Shown here one piece after another: positions 43,233-54,227 of a stretch of DNA of 64,000 nucleotides. Each line of letters opens with the position of its first letter. The first letter of the stretch is position 1. The translations under genes and the position numbers were made by a program. This stretch comes from Gammaproteobacteria bacterium Milos-ODIII6 (GTDB lineage: Bacteria > Pseudomonadota > Gammaproteobacteria > Chromatiales > Chromatiaceae), in NCBI GenBank assembly GCA_029228645.1, contig JAPTHR010000011.1:183-64182 (forward strand). The letters are read 5' to 3'. Below the pieces are notes generated by a model. It was not told where the DNA came from. It ran no database searches and was given only the letters and a program-made list of their open reading frames with translations.

Positions 43233-44293
43233 ACACCATGAGCGCAGTGAAGGCTGAACAACAGCAGGAGGGGGCGATTCCACTTGGCGTGCCCGGTTTG
43301 GGCGAGCGCCTGCGAAGTGCCCGCATGGCAAGAGATGTGGATGTATCCAAGATGGCGGAGCGCATCCACCTCACAGTGGATATGGTCGACTCGCTGGAAC
43401 ACGACGATTACTCTGAAATGCCGGCGCGGGTGTTCGTTCGCGGTTACATCCGTAATTACGCCCGCACGGTCGAGTTGCCCCTCGATTCGGTGCTGGCGCA
43501 ATTCGATGCCATTTGGCCGGACGAGGATGCGCCGGTGACGATTTCGCCCTCTCCGCGGCTGGCCTCCGACGGTCAGGCGGACAAGAGCTGGCACCGTGTG
43601 ATGAGCTGGTTGCTGGTGCTGGTGATGTTGGTGCTGTTCCTGACCTGGTGGCAGGGTTATCTCGACCGCTTCATCGATACCTGGAGAGAGTCGTCGGGCG
43701 ACAGCGTGCCGGCGACACCCTTCCAGGGTTTCAGCCTGGATGAACAACCGTCAGGGGACGGCTTTCTGCCCCTGCCCGCTGCGATGATCGGGAACGAGAA
43801 CACCCGTTTGTCGCTGGCGCCGGCACAAGCCCCGGCGCCGTCAGCGGAAAGCGACGCCCCGGTCCCCGAGCGGGATGGTTCCAGCGGTGACCGGGATGCG
43901 CGCGAGTCGGCGGCAGCGGCCGTTGAGCCTGGCGAGCTCTCGCGGCCAGCCGGGTTGACGCTAGCGGCCGATGCCGAACCGCGCGCCGAACTGGAGACAA
44001 GGCCGGCGCAAGCGGCAGCTGAAGAGGGTCCTGTTGCCTCCGCAGAGCCGGCGGTCGAAGGTATCCTGGTGCGCTTCAATCAGGATTGCTGGGTGGACAT
44101 ACGCGACAGTGCACGCACGTTCAAGCTGTTTGGCACCATGCGCGGCGGTTCGGAGAGAAAACTGGAGGGGACACCGCCCTACAAGGTCGTTCTCGGCAAT
44201 GCTTCCGGGGTGGAGATATCGATCAATGGCGAGGCCTTCGATCTCGCATCCCAAACGGTCAACAACGTGGCCCGTTTCACCCTCGATCCCTGA
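43229..44293 (+). CDS. rodZ: Cytoskeletal protein RodZ
   Basis: RodZ links the MreB cytoskeleton to the membrane and keeps rod shape. The 354-aa product has a cytoplasmic helix-turn-helix domain (GLGERLRSARMARDVDVSKMAERIHLTVDMVDSLE) and one membrane helix (about 131-147, WLLVLVMLVLFLTWW). A long Ala/Pro/Glu-rich linker and a C-terminal DUF4115 domain follow (VRFNQDCWVDIRDSARTFKLFG). The start is GTG 43229, overlapping pilW; the ATG at 43238 is also possible. ispG, often next, is absent here. Confidence 0.93.
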   Translation: MNTMSAVKAEQQQEGAIPLGVPGLGERLRSARMARDVDVSKMAERIHLTVDMVDSLEHDDYSEMPARVFVRGYIRNYARTVELPLDSVLAQFDAIWPDEDAPVTISPSPRLASDGQADKSWHRVMSWLLVLVMLVLFLTWWQGYLDRFIDTWRESSGDSVPATPFQGFSLDEQPSGDGFLPLPAAMIGNENTRLSLAPAQAPAPSAESDAPVPERDGSSGDRDARESAAAAVEPGELSRPAGLTLAADAEPRAELETRPAQAAAEEGPVASAEPAVEGILVRFNQDCWVDIRDSARTFKLFGTMRGGSERKLEGTPPYKVVLGNASGVEISINGEAFDLASQTVNNVARFTLDP

Positions 44294-44359
44294 TTGGCTC
44301 GACGCTCCCACTGTAAACTAGAGCGCCCAGCATAAGGCGCGCGCCGGCAGTTCAGAACA

Positions 44360-45649
44360 ATGGCAAAAAATATCCAGGCAATCCGTGGCATGCATGATGT
44401 CCTGCCCGGCGAATCCGCTCAATGGCAGTTCCTCGAAACCCGGGTACGCGATGTCCTGAATCGGTATGGGTATGAAGAGATCCGGATGCCGATCGTCGAG
44501 TTCACCGAGCTCTTCAAGCGCTCCATCGGCGAGGTCACAGACATCGTCGAAAAGGAGATGTACACCTTCGACGACCGCAACGGGGACAGCCTCACTTTAC
44601 GCCCGGAGGGAACCGCGGGCTGCGTTCGGGCGGCGATGGAAAACGGCCTGCTGCACAACCAGACGCAACGGCTCTGGTACCAGGGACCGATGTTTCGCCA
44701 CGAACGCCCGCAGAAGGGGCGCTATCGACAGTTTCATCAGGTGGGGGTCGAGACCTTCGGCCTGGCGGGGCCGGATATCGATGCGGAGCTGATTCTGCTC
44801 TCGGCGCGGCTGTGGCGCGAACTGGGGGTACAGGGGCTGCAACTGCAGCTGAATTCCCTGGGCACCCTGCAGGAACGCAAGACATACCGCGCCGTATTGA
44901 TCGATTATTTTTCGGCGCATGCGGATCAACTGGACGAGGACAGCCAGCGCCGCCTGCACAGCAACCCCCTGCGGATACTGGATAGCAAGAACCCGAAAAT
45001 GGCGGAGCTGGTGGCACAGGCCCCCTCGCTCAACGATCATCTCGGAGACCAGTCCAGGGCGCATTTCGAGGCCCTGTGCGGCCGCCTGGACGAGTGCGGG
45101 GTCGAATACATCCTCAACCCGCGGCTGGTGCGCGGCCTGGACTACTATTCGCTGACCGTATTCGAGTGGGTGACCGACGAGCTGGGCGCGCAGGGCACGG
45201 TCTGTGCCGGCGGACGCTACGACGGCCTGGTCGAGCAACTCGGCGGCCGCGCCACTCCGGCGGTGGGCTTTGCGATGGGCCTGGAGCGTCTGCTGGCGGT
45301 CATGCAGGCACAGGACGCGCTACCGCAGACGGCCCGGGCGGACGCCTACCTCGTGCTGATGGGCGAGAAAGCCGAGCGTGCCGGCCTGGCGCTTGCGGAA
45401 CGCCTGCGGGATGCGCTGCCGGGCCTGCGCCTGCTGACGCACTGCGGCGGCGGGGGATTCAAGGCGCAGTTCAAACGTGCGGACCGCAGTGGCGCGCGTG
45501 TCGCTCTCATCCTGGGAGAGGACGAACTTGCGCGGGGACAAATCAGTATCAAGTACCTGCGGGAGGAGTTGCCGCAGGAGAATATGGCCATCGATGATCT
45601 TGCACAGCATCTCGCTGCACGGGTGCAAATACAGGAATCAAGCAAATGA
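44360..45649 (+). CDS. hisS: Histidine-tRNA ligase
   Basis: The enzyme charges tRNA(His). The 429-aa product has class II motif 1 ([23 protein letters not shown]), motif 2 ([21 protein letters not shown]), histidine motifs [12 protein letters not shown] and [16 protein letters not shown], and motif 3 ([12 protein letters not shown]). The C-terminal anticodon domain is present. It overlaps yfgM by four bases. Confidence 0.98.
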   Translation: MAKNIQAIRGMHDVLPGESAQWQFLETRVRDVLNRYGYEEIRMPIVEFTELFKRSIGEVTDIVEKEMYTFDDRNGDSLTLRPEGTAGCVRAAMENGLLHNQTQRLWYQGPMFRHERPQKGRYRQFHQVGVETFGLAGPDIDAELILLSARLWRELGVQGLQLQLNSLGTLQERKTYRAVLIDYFSAHADQLDEDSQRRLHSNPLRILDSKNPKMAELVAQAPSLNDHLGDQSRAHFEALCGRLDECGVEYILNPRLVRGLDYYSLTVFEWVTDELGAQGTVCAGGRYDGLVEQLGGRATPAVGFAMGLERLLAVMQAQDALPQTARADAYLVLMGEKAERAGLALAERLRDALPGLRLLTHCGGGGFKAQFKRADRSGARVALILGEDELARGQISIKYLREELPQENMAIDDLAQHLAARVQIQESSK

Positions 45650-46278
45650 CAAGCTACATGAACGAAGACGAACAACTCGAAGCGGTCAAGAAGTGGTGGA
45701 AGGAGAACGGGACCTCGATTGTCATCGGCGTGGTGCTGGGCCTGGCCGTCCTGTTCGGCTGGCAGGGCTGGAAGTCCTACCGGGTTGCCGAGGGGCAGGC
45801 CGCATCCAATCTTTATTTCAGCATGCAGAATCAGGGCGCTTCCGGTGACGTCGATGCAGCGCTGATTACCGGCAAGCGTCTGCTCGGTGAACATACCGGG
45901 TCGGTGTATGCGAGTTTCGCCGCGCTCAAGCTGGCGCAGCTGGCCTACGCCCGCGGCGACAAGGCCAGCGCGGTCGAGAACCTGGGCTGGGTGGTGGCCA
46001 ATGCGCCTGACCGGGTGATCGCGGATCTCGCCCGGGTGCGTCTGGCGCGCGCCTATCTGGACCAGGGGCAATGGGACCTGGCGAGCGCCCAGCTGGACGC
46101 CCTGGAGAAAAGCTTCATGCCGGGAAGCGTAGCGGAGATGCGTGGTGATATCGCGCAGGCCAGGGGTGACCTGGAGGCTGCACGACGGGCTTATGCCGAG
46201 GCCCTGGCCTCGCCGGACGAGGTCCTGGGAACGGTGCGTCTCAAGCTGCAGGCGCTGGGCACAGGGGAGCCGTCGTGA
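45646..46278 (+). CDS. yfgM: Ancillary SecYEG translocon subunit YfgM
   Basis: YfgM is a membrane-anchored TPR protein that associates with SecYEG and periplasmic chaperones. The 210-aa product has a short cytoplasmic N-terminus ([16 protein letters not shown]), one membrane helix ([19 protein letters not shown]) and a periplasmic TPR domain. It starts in an ATGA overlap with hisS and ends in a GTGA overlap with bamB, so it is tightly coupled to both. Confidence 0.95.
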   Translation: MTSYMNEDEQLEAVKKWWKENGTSIVIGVVLGLAVLFGWQGWKSYRVAEGQAASNLYFSMQNQGASGDVDAALITGKRLLGEHTGSVYASFAALKLAQLAYARGDKASAVENLGWVVANAPDRVIADLARVRLARAYLDQGQWDLASAQLDALEKSFMPGSVAEMRGDIAQARGDLEAARRAYAEALASPDEVLGTVRLKLQALGTGEPS

Positions 46279-47447
46279 TCGTGTCGCTTGTCAGACGAAC
46301 CCTGATTCTTGCCCTGGGGGCGTTGGCCCTGGGTGGGTGCACCTCGATAACAGACTGGATTTCGCCGGCCAAGCAGGATCCACCGGCGGAGCTGCAGGAC
46401 ATCGAGCCACGCGTCTCGATCAATACGCTGTGGCGAACCGATGTCGGCAGCGGGAGTGACGACAAGCGCCTCAACCTGGTGCCCTTCATCGCGGACGGCA
46501 GGTTGTATATCGCCGAGGCGGACGGCGCCCTGATGGCCCTGGATGCGGCCAATGGCAGCCGCCTCTGGCGCGTCGAGCTGGATGCGCCGCTTTCCGGCGG
46601 TCCCGGCGTAGGCGAGGGTCTGGTGGTGGTGGGCACCACCGACGCGGAGGTGATCGCCGTATCCGCGGTGGACGGCAGCCTGCAGTGGCGCGCGCCGGTG
46701 AGCAGCGAGGTGCTGTCCACGCCGGTGGTGGCCGATGCGCGCGTGGTGGTCAGCACCATCGACGGCAAAATCGATGGCCTGGACGCCGCCTCGGGTGAGC
46801 GCCGCTGGCGCTACGAGCGGGAGATTCCGACCTTGACCCTGCGCGGTTCAGGGTCCCCGGTCCTCAGCGGTGACCACGTATTGTGTGGCATGCCCGGAGG
46901 CAAGCTGGTCAGTCTTCAGGTGAGCGACGGCACCGTGCTCTGGGACGCGTCCGTGTCGGTTCCCAGCGGTCGTTCCGAACTGGAAAGACTCTCAGACATC
47001 GATGGCGATCCGCTGGTGCGGGGCGGCATCATCTATGCGGCCTCCTACCAGGGAGAGGTGGCCGCGCTCGAGGAGTCCTCCGGCGAGCTGCTATGGCGGC
47101 GCAAGTTCTCTTCCTACAGCCGCATGGGGGCGGATCGCTACAACGTCTACGCGAGCGATGCGGAAGGCATCCTGTGGGCCCTGGATGCCGACAATGGCTC
47201 GGCCCTGTGGCGCCAGGAGGGCCTGCGCAATCGCCAGCTGTCGGATGTCGGCATGATTTCGGGTTACGTGGCCGCGGGTGATTTCGAGGGCTACGTGCAT
47301 TTTCTCTCGCCCGAAGACGGCTCACTCGTGGGGCGTACCCGCGTCGGTGGCGAGCCGATCACCAAGGGTCTACTGACTGCCGCTGACGTCCTGTACGTCA
47401 TGGGGGATGCCGGCGAGCTGGCGGCCCTTCAGGTCACAACCCTTTGA
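46275..47447 (+). CDS. bamB: Outer-membrane assembly lipoprotein BamB
   Basis: BamB is an eight-bladed propeller lipoprotein of the BAM complex that inserts outer-membrane proteins. The 390-aa product has a lipoprotein signal ([13 protein letters not shown]). PQQ-like repeats follow, such as [30 protein letters not shown] and [11 protein letters not shown]. It starts at GTG 46275. der follows 13 bases later. Confidence 0.96.
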   Translation: MIVSLVRRTLILALGALALGGCTSITDWISPAKQDPPAELQDIEPRVSINTLWRTDVGSGSDDKRLNLVPFIADGRLYIAEADGALMALDAANGSRLWRVELDAPLSGGPGVGEGLVVVGTTDAEVIAVSAVDGSLQWRAPVSSEVLSTPVVADARVVVSTIDGKIDGLDAASGERRWRYEREIPTLTLRGSGSPVLSGDHVLCGMPGGKLVSLQVSDGTVLWDASVSVPSGRSELERLSDIDGDPLVRGGIIYAASYQGEVAALEESSGELLWRRKFSSYSRMGADRYNVYASDAEGILWALDADNGSALWRQEGLRNRQLSDVGMISGYVAAGDFEGYVHFLSPEDGSLVGRTRVGGEPITKGLLTAADVLYVMGDAGELAALQVTTL

Positions 47448-47460
47448 CGGGATACCTATC

Positions 47461-48867
47461 ATGCTCCCGGTCATCGCTCTGGTCGGTCGTCCCAACGTGG
47501 GTAAATCGACTCTCTTCAATCGTCTCACCCGCAGCCGGGATGCCCTGGTTGCCGATCAACCGGGACTGACCCGCGATCGGCAATACGGCACCGGGCAACT
47601 CGGTAAGCGCCCCTACCTGGTGGTCGATACGGGAGGCATCAGCGGCGACAGCCAGGGCGTGGAAGTGCTCATGGAGCGCCAGGTCGCGGCAGCGATAAGC
47701 GAAGCGGATCACCTGGTCTTCATGCTGGACGGCCGGGGCGGCCTGAGCGGTGGTGATCAGATCATCGCGGAACAGTTGCGACGTACCGGCAAGCCGATCA
47801 CGGTCGCGGTCAACAAGAGCGAAAACCTCGACTGGGACACCCTCAAGGCGGATTTCTATGCCCTTGGGCTGGGGGAGCCGCATGCGCTGGCGGCGGTCCA
47901 TGGCCGCGGGGTCAAGTCGCTGATCAACGATGTGCTGGACCAGCTGCCGCAGTCCGGGGCGGTTGTGGAGGAGGAGAGTGGCGCAAGCGGCGAACAGCAG
48001 GGCGTACAGATTGCGGTGGTTGGGCGACCGAACGTCGGCAAGTCCACCCTGATCAATCGTCTCCTCGGCGAGGAGCGCGTGGTTGCCTTCGACCAGCCGG
48101 GAACCACCCGCGATTCCATTTTCATCCCTTTCGAGCGCGACGGGCGCACCTACACCCTGATCGATACCGCAGGCGTGCGGCGCCGTGCGCGGGTCAGCGA
48201 GGCGATCGAGAAGTTCAGCGTGATCAAGACGCTGCAGGCGATCGAACAGGCCAACGTGGTCCTGCTGGTGCTGGACGCCCACCAGGGGATCAGCGAACAG
48301 GACGCCACCCTCGCGGGCCATGTGCTCGAGAGCGGGCGCGCGGTGGTGGTCGTGATCAACAAGTGGGATGGTCTCCAGCCGGATGAGCGCGAGCACATCA
48401 AGAGCGAGATGCAGCGCCGCCTGCCGTTCCTCTCCTTCGCCGACTGGCGTTTCATCTCCGCGCTGCATGGCAGCGGGGTGGGGCACCTGATCGAGGCGGT
48501 CGATGCCGCCTATCGCGCCGCCATGATCGATCTGCGCACCCCGGAGCTGACCCGGGTGCTGGAGATGGCGGTCCAGGAACACCAGCCACCGCTGGTGCGC
48601 GGTCGCCGGATCAAACTGCGCTATGCGCACCAGGGCGGCAAGAACCCACCGATCATCGTGATCCATGGCAACCAGACCGAGGAAGTTCCGGGAAGCTATC
48701 AGCGCTATCTGGTCAACCGCTTCCGCGAGACTTTCGACCTGCATGGTACGCCGCTGCGGGTGGAATTCCGCACCGGCGAGAACCCCTACCAGGGCCGCAG
48801 GAACAAACTGACCAAGCGCCAGGTGGATAAGCGCCGGCGCCTCATGAAGCACGTCAGGAAGCGCTAA
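47461..48867 (+). CDS. der: Ribosome biogenesis GTPase Der
   Basis: Der (EngA) is an essential double GTPase for 50S maturation. The 468-aa product has two G domains, each with [10 protein letters not shown] (first near residue 8, second near 186). G3 motifs are DTGGI and DTAGV, and G4 motifs NKSE and NKWD. A C-terminal KH-like domain ends basic ([12 protein letters not shown]). Start ATG 47461 is in the usual family position. It converges with xseA. Confidence 0.98.
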   Translation: MLPVIALVGRPNVGKSTLFNRLTRSRDALVADQPGLTRDRQYGTGQLGKRPYLVVDTGGISGDSQGVEVLMERQVAAAISEADHLVFMLDGRGGLSGGDQIIAEQLRRTGKPITVAVNKSENLDWDTLKADFYALGLGEPHALAAVHGRGVKSLINDVLDQLPQSGAVVEEESGASGEQQGVQIAVVGRPNVGKSTLINRLLGEERVVAFDQPGTTRDSIFIPFERDGRTYTLIDTAGVRRRARVSEAIEKFSVIKTLQAIEQANVVLLVLDAHQGISEQDATLAGHVLESGRAVVVVINKWDGLQPDEREHIKSEMQRRLPFLSFADWRFISALHGSGVGHLIEAVDAAYRAAMIDLRTPELTRVLEMAVQEHQPPLVRGRRIKLRYAHQGGKNPPIIVIHGNQTEEVPGSYQRYLVNRFRETFDLHGTPLRVEFRTGENPYQGRRNKLTKRQVDKRRRLMKHVRKR

Positions 48868-48962
48868 AGGCCTTTGAGAATCCTTCGCCCCAGGGCGCGC
48901 TGAGGTGTACCACACAGGGGGGTTGGAGCCGGTCCGCGTCCGACCCCGGCACGCCCCGCGCT

Positions 48963-50330
48963 TCAGGAGCGTTTCGGCGACTCTCCGGCCTCGTTAGCGA
49001 CGCTCTCCACGGTCGCCGTCAATTCCCCGGAGGCCAGGCGTATCCGGACCGCGTCGCCCACCGCGACCTGGGTGCTGTTGCGCACCACATCAGCGTCTTC
49101 GCCCCGGAACACGATGCTGTAACCCCTCTCCAGAGTGGCCAGGGGGCTGACCACCTGCAGGGCGCGCAGCATCGATTGCAGACGCTCCCGGCGGGCCTGC
49201 AGCGCGCGCTGCATGCTCCTCTGCAGTTGTCGATGCAGTTGTTCCAGGCGTCCTTTCAGGTCGCGCAGTTCGCGCTGCGGATGCAAGGCGCGCAGTCTTT
49301 CCAGGGCATGCTGGAGCGCCCTCTCGCGGTTGGCGAGCACCAGCTGGATGCTGCGTGCCAGGCGAACCTGTATCTCGTCCAGGCGCTGCTGCTGCTGGTA
49401 AAGGCGGGTCTGTGGACTGACCCGCTGCAAGCGCCCGTGCAGCTGTTGCAGCGCCGTCCGGGCGCCTTTCAACTCGCGCCGCACCGATTGGCGCAGCCGG
49501 TTTTCCAGCTGCGCGCAATGCCTTGCCAGGTTGGCCCCGTCAGGGGTGGCCAGTTCGGCAGCGGCCGAGGGTGTGGGGGCTCGCCGGTCGGCGACGAAAT
49601 CCGCGATGGTGAAGTCGGTTTCGTGACCGACGGCCGAGATCACCGGGATCGTGCTGGCGGCAATCGCACGCGCGAGCGCCTCGTCGTTGAAGACCGCGAG
49701 ATCCTCTTCCGAGCCACCACCGCGACCGATTATCAATACGTCGACTTCCTTGCGGGTCAGCGCGAGTTGCAGTGCCTCGCGTAGCTCGGCGGGTGCGGCT
49801 GCCCCCTGTACCGCGGCGGGATAGAGGATCACCCCGGCCGCTGGGAAGCGCCGACGCAGCACGTGCAGGATGTCGCGCACCGCGGCCCCCGAGGGCGAGC
49901 TGATAACCCCAATATTGCCGGGGTAGGCCGGCAACGGGAGTTTGCGCTCGCTCTCGAACAGACCCTCGGCCTGGAGCTTCGCCTTGAGGTCCTCGAAGGC
50001 CTGGCGCAGCGATCCCACGCCGGCCGGTTCCATGTGCTCGACAATCAGCTGGCAGTCGCCGCGCGGCTCGTACAACGCGACCCGGGCGCGCAGCAACACC
50101 TCGTCACCGTTTGCGGGTGCGAAACGCAGCAGATTGCGCTTGTTGCGGAACAGGGCGCAGCGGATCTGGGCGTGGCTGTCCTTGAGGCTGAAATAGAGGT
50201 GGCCGGAGCGCGGCGCACTGAGGTTGGAGATCTCACCCTGGACCCAGAGCAGGGGAAAACTGCCTTCCAGCACCTGCCGCAGTTCGCTGTTCAGGCGGCT
50301 GATGGTGTAGATGTCGCGCCGGGTCTCCAT
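48963..50330 (-). CDS. xseA: Exodeoxyribonuclease VII large subunit
   Basis: XseA with XseB degrades single-stranded DNA. The product is about 455 aa with an N-terminal OB-fold (LLWVQGEISNLSAPRSGHLYFSLKD). The catalytic core has GVISSPSGAAVRDIL and IGRGGGSEEDLAVFNDE; SAVGHETDFTIADFVADRRAPTPSAAAEL follows. A long coiled-coil and a C-terminal strand region complete it. The start at 50330 (METRRDIYTISRLN) is chosen over one four codons earlier by family alignment. It is divergent from guaB. Confidence 0.95.
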   Translation of the reverse strand: METRRDIYTISRLNSELRQVLEGSFPLLWVQGEISNLSAPRSGHLYFSLKDSHAQIRCALFRNKRNLLRFAPANGDEVLLRARVALYEPRGDCQLIVEHMEPAGVGSLRQAFEDLKAKLQAEGLFESERKLPLPAYPGNIGVISSPSGAAVRDILHVLRRRFPAAGVILYPAAVQGAAAPAELREALQLALTRKEVDVLIIGRGGGSEEDLAVFNDEALARAIAASTIPVISAVGHETDFTIADFVADRRAPTPSAAAELATPDGANLARHCAQLENRLRQSVRRELKGARTALQQLHGRLQRVSPQTRLYQQQQRLDEIQVRLARSIQLVLANRERALQHALERLRALHPQRELRDLKGRLEQLHRQLQRSMQRALQARRERLQSMLRALQVVSPLATLERGYSIVFRGEDADVVRNSTQVAVGDAVRIRLASGELTATVESVANEAGESPKRS

Positions 50331-50391
50331 CCCCGGGATCATAAGCGCAAACGCCCGGCTGTCGGAAACGGTCGCAAGGTGTCCAGTCCGG

Positions 50392-51928
<1,537 letters not shown>

Positions 51929-51933
51929 GGAAT

Positions 51934-52072
51934 AACCGCGAAGGACGCCAAGGACGCAAAGTTTTTGGTGTCTGCGGTTTCAGAGCGCAACCAGCTGATC
52001 ATGGGCCTGCGGCCTCTTGGAATGCGGCAACCGTGATTTCTTGGCGTACTTCGCGTCCTTTGCGGTTTAATT
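51934..52072. repeat. Dispersed palindromic intergenic repeat, copy 2
   Basis: The left arm (51934-51961, AACCGCGAAGGACGCCAAGG and onward) and right arm (52040-52072, CTTGGCGTACTTCGCGTCC and onward) are inverted copies of the 9-nt periodic unit seen at 20779-20900. They flank about 78 bp of unrelated sequence. It fills the guaB-guaA gap and ends 15 bases before the guaA start. Confidence 0.82.
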
Positions 52073-52087
52073 ATCTTGGAATGACCC

Positions 52088-53665
52088 ATGACCACTGACA
52101 TCCACGCCCATCGCATCCTGATCATCGATTTTGGCTCGCAATACACCCAGCTGATCGCGCGCAGGGTGCGCGAGATCGGGGTCTACTGCGAGATCTGGCC
52201 TTATGACAACTGCGAGGAGCAGATCCTGTCGCAACGGCCGCGCGGCATCATCCTCTCCGGCGGCCCCGAGACGGTCACCGGGGAATCGACCCCGCGCGCG
52301 CCCCAGGCCGTGTTCGATCTGGGGGTGCCGGTACTGGGTATCTGCTATGGCATGCAGACCATGGCGGCCCAGCTCGGCGGGCGGGTGGAGTCCTCGGACA
52401 AGCACGAATACGGGTATGCGCAGGTGCGCGCGCGCGGCCATTCGGCCCTGCTGCGCGATATCGAGGACCACACCACCGAAGAGGGTTGGGGCCTGCTGGA
52501 TGTATGGATGAGCCACGGCGACCGGGTCATCGAGCCGCCGCCGGAATTCAGGATCATCGCCAGCACCGACAATGCGCCGATCGCCGGCATGGCGGACGAG
52601 AACCGGCATTACTACGGCATCCAGTTCCATCCCGAGGTGACCCATACCCGCCAGGGCGGACGCATCCTGGAGCGCTTCGTGCGCGTCATCTGTGGCTGCG
52701 AGGCGCTCTGGAACCCGAGCAACATCATCGATGACAGTATCGCCCAGATGCAGGCCCAGGTCGGCGACGGCCAGGTGGTGCTGGGGCTTTCCGGCGGGGT
52801 CGATTCCTCGGTGGTGGCGGCGCTGCTGCACCGCGCCATCGGCGACCGTCTGACCTGCATCTTCGTTGACAACGGTCTGCTGCGGCTCAACGAGGGCGAC
52901 CAGGTGATGGCGACCTTCGCCCGGCACATGGGGGTCAAGGTGATTCGGGTGGATGCGGCGGACCGCTTCTATGCCGGGCTCGAGGGTATCGCGGACCCGG
53001 AAAAGAAACGCAAGATCATCGGCAACCTGTTCATCGACATCTTCGAGGAAGAGGCCAACAAGCTGGATGATGTCGGTTTCCTCGCTCAGGGGACCATCTA
53101 CCCGGACGTGATCGAATCGGCCGGTGCCGCCTCTGGCAAGGCGCACGTGATCAAGTCGCATCACAACGTCGGTGGGCTGCCCGACTACATGAAGCTGGAA
53201 CTGGTCGAGCCCCTGCGCGAGCTGTTCAAGGACGAGGTGCGCAAGATCGGCGTCGAGCTGGGTTTGCCGAGCGACATGGTCTACCGCCATCCCTTCCCGG
53301 GGCCGGGTCTCGGGGTGCGTATCCTCGGCGAGGTGAACAAGGAATACGCCGACATCCTGCGCGAGGCCGATCACATCTTCATCGAAGAGCTGCGCAACGC
53401 GGACCTGTACGACGAGGTCAGCCAGGCCTTCGTGGTCTTTCTGCCGGTCAAGTCGGTCGGCGTGGTCGGGGACGCGCGCCGCTACGAATACGTGGTCAGC
53501 CTGCGCGCGGTCAAGACCATCGACTTCATGACCGCGAGCTTCGCGCACCTGCCGTTCGAACTGCTCGAGACCGTGTCCCGCCGCATCATCAACGAGGTCA
53601 GCGGCGTGTCACGGGTGGCCTATGACATCTCGAGCAAGCCGCCTGCGACCATCGAGTGGGAGTAG
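52088..53665 (+). CDS. guaA: GMP synthase (glutamine-hydrolysing)
   Basis: GuaA aminates XMP to GMP with glutamine. The 525-aa product has a class I amidotransferase domain with C86 in [10 protein letters not shown] and the histidine in [11 protein letters not shown]. The ATP-pyrophosphatase domain has the P-loop [16 protein letters not shown]. The dimerisation domain ends in PPATIEWE, the conserved C-terminus. The 3' end of guaA is a known integration hotspot, and the sequence beyond it changes in character. Confidence 0.98.
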   Translation: MTTDIHAHRILIIDFGSQYTQLIARRVREIGVYCEIWPYDNCEEQILSQRPRGIILSGGPETVTGESTPRAPQAVFDLGVPVLGICYGMQTMAAQLGGRVESSDKHEYGYAQVRARGHSALLRDIEDHTTEEGWGLLDVWMSHGDRVIEPPPEFRIIASTDNAPIAGMADENRHYYGIQFHPEVTHTRQGGRILERFVRVICGCEALWNPSNIIDDSIAQMQAQVGDGQVVLGLSGGVDSSVVAALLHRAIGDRLTCIFVDNGLLRLNEGDQVMATFARHMGVKVIRVDAADRFYAGLEGIADPEKKRKIIGNLFIDIFEEEANKLDDVGFLAQGTIYPDVIESAGAASGKAHVIKSHHNVGGLPDYMKLELVEPLRELFKDEVRKIGVELGLPSDMVYRHPFPGPGLGVRILGEVNKEYADILREADHIFIEELRNADLYDEVSQAFVVFLPVKSVGVVGDARRYEYVVSLRAVKTIDFMTASFAHLPFELLETVSRRIINEVSGVSRVAYDISSKPPATIEWE

Positions 53666-53672
53666 GCAGGCG

Positions 53673-53773
53673 TCTGGCACTGACTGGCACTCACAGGCAC
53701 CAATTCACAGCAAGCTAGCAGAACCAATCACTTATCCTCATTTTTGTCTGGCAACATCTGGCACTGGCTGGCA
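53673..53773. repeat. Imperfect direct repeats downstream of guaA
   Basis: TCTGGCACTGACTGGCA (53673-53689) recurs as TCTGGCACTGGCTGGCA (53757-53773), 16 of 17 bases identical, 84 bases apart. Further partial copies of TGGCA lie in between and after. The function is unknown. The 226-bp gap between guaA and hipB holds these repeats and the hip operator region. Confidence 0.6.
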
Positions 53774-53835
53774 TCGGCAAGCAGCTAGTGCCATTTTCCA
53801 ATGGGATAGGTCATGGCACGGCGATTTCACATTGC

Positions 53836-53892
53836 TTAATGTATTATTCATGTTACATTAAAAGCATTTAATGTCACCTTAATAAAACATTA
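53836..53892 (+). promoter_or_regulatory. Putative hipBA operators
   Basis: Two related palindromes sit just before hipB. TTAATGTA (53836-53843) pairs with TACATTAA (53854-53861), and TAATGT (53869-53874) with ACATTA (53887-53892). The second overlaps the start codon. Autorepression by HipB binding here is expected from the family but not shown. Confidence 0.6.
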
Positions 53893-54227
53893 TGCCAAAA
53901 CCACATATGACGTCTTCAGCTGTCAGGCGTGTCTTGCGCAAGTTGGGTACTGATCTACGCGAAGCCCGGCAGCGGCGTCGTTTGACCATGGCTGTGGTCG
54001 CAGAGCGTGCCTTTACCAGCCGGGCTACCCTGCAGCGGATTGAGGCGGGGGATCCGGGTGTGAGTATGGGGATTTACGCTGCGGTCTTGCAGGCGCTGGG
54101 CTTGCTGGACAGGCTAGATCAGCTCGCCGATCCGGCCCATGATGAAATCGGTCAGGCGCTCGCTTCCGGGGAACTTCCCAAGCGCGTGCGAATGTCGACG
54201 AAGCGCAGGAACAAATCGGATGACTGA
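53892..54227 (+). CDS. hipB: HipB-like antitoxin / transcription regulator
   Basis: HipB neutralises HipA and represses the operon. The 111-aa product has an Xre-type helix-turn-helix (LGTDLREARQRRRLTMAVVAERAFTSRATLQRIEAGDPGVSMG). A polar C-terminal tail follows (LPKRVRMSTKRRNKSDD). The ATG at 53892 gives 13 residues before the domain. It overlaps hipA by 8 bases. Base composition is lower in GC than guaA, which suggests acquisition. Confidence 0.88.
   Translation: MPKPHMTSSAVRRVLRKLGTDLREARQRRRLTMAVVAERAFTSRATLQRIEAGDPGVSMGIYAAVLQALGLLDRLDQLADPAHDEIGQALASGELPKRVRMSTKRRNKSDD

Noticed and set aside
53666-53835. Searching for an integrase or tRNA attachment gene after guaA
   Set aside because: No reading frame or tRNA-like fold is present; only short repeats are seen.
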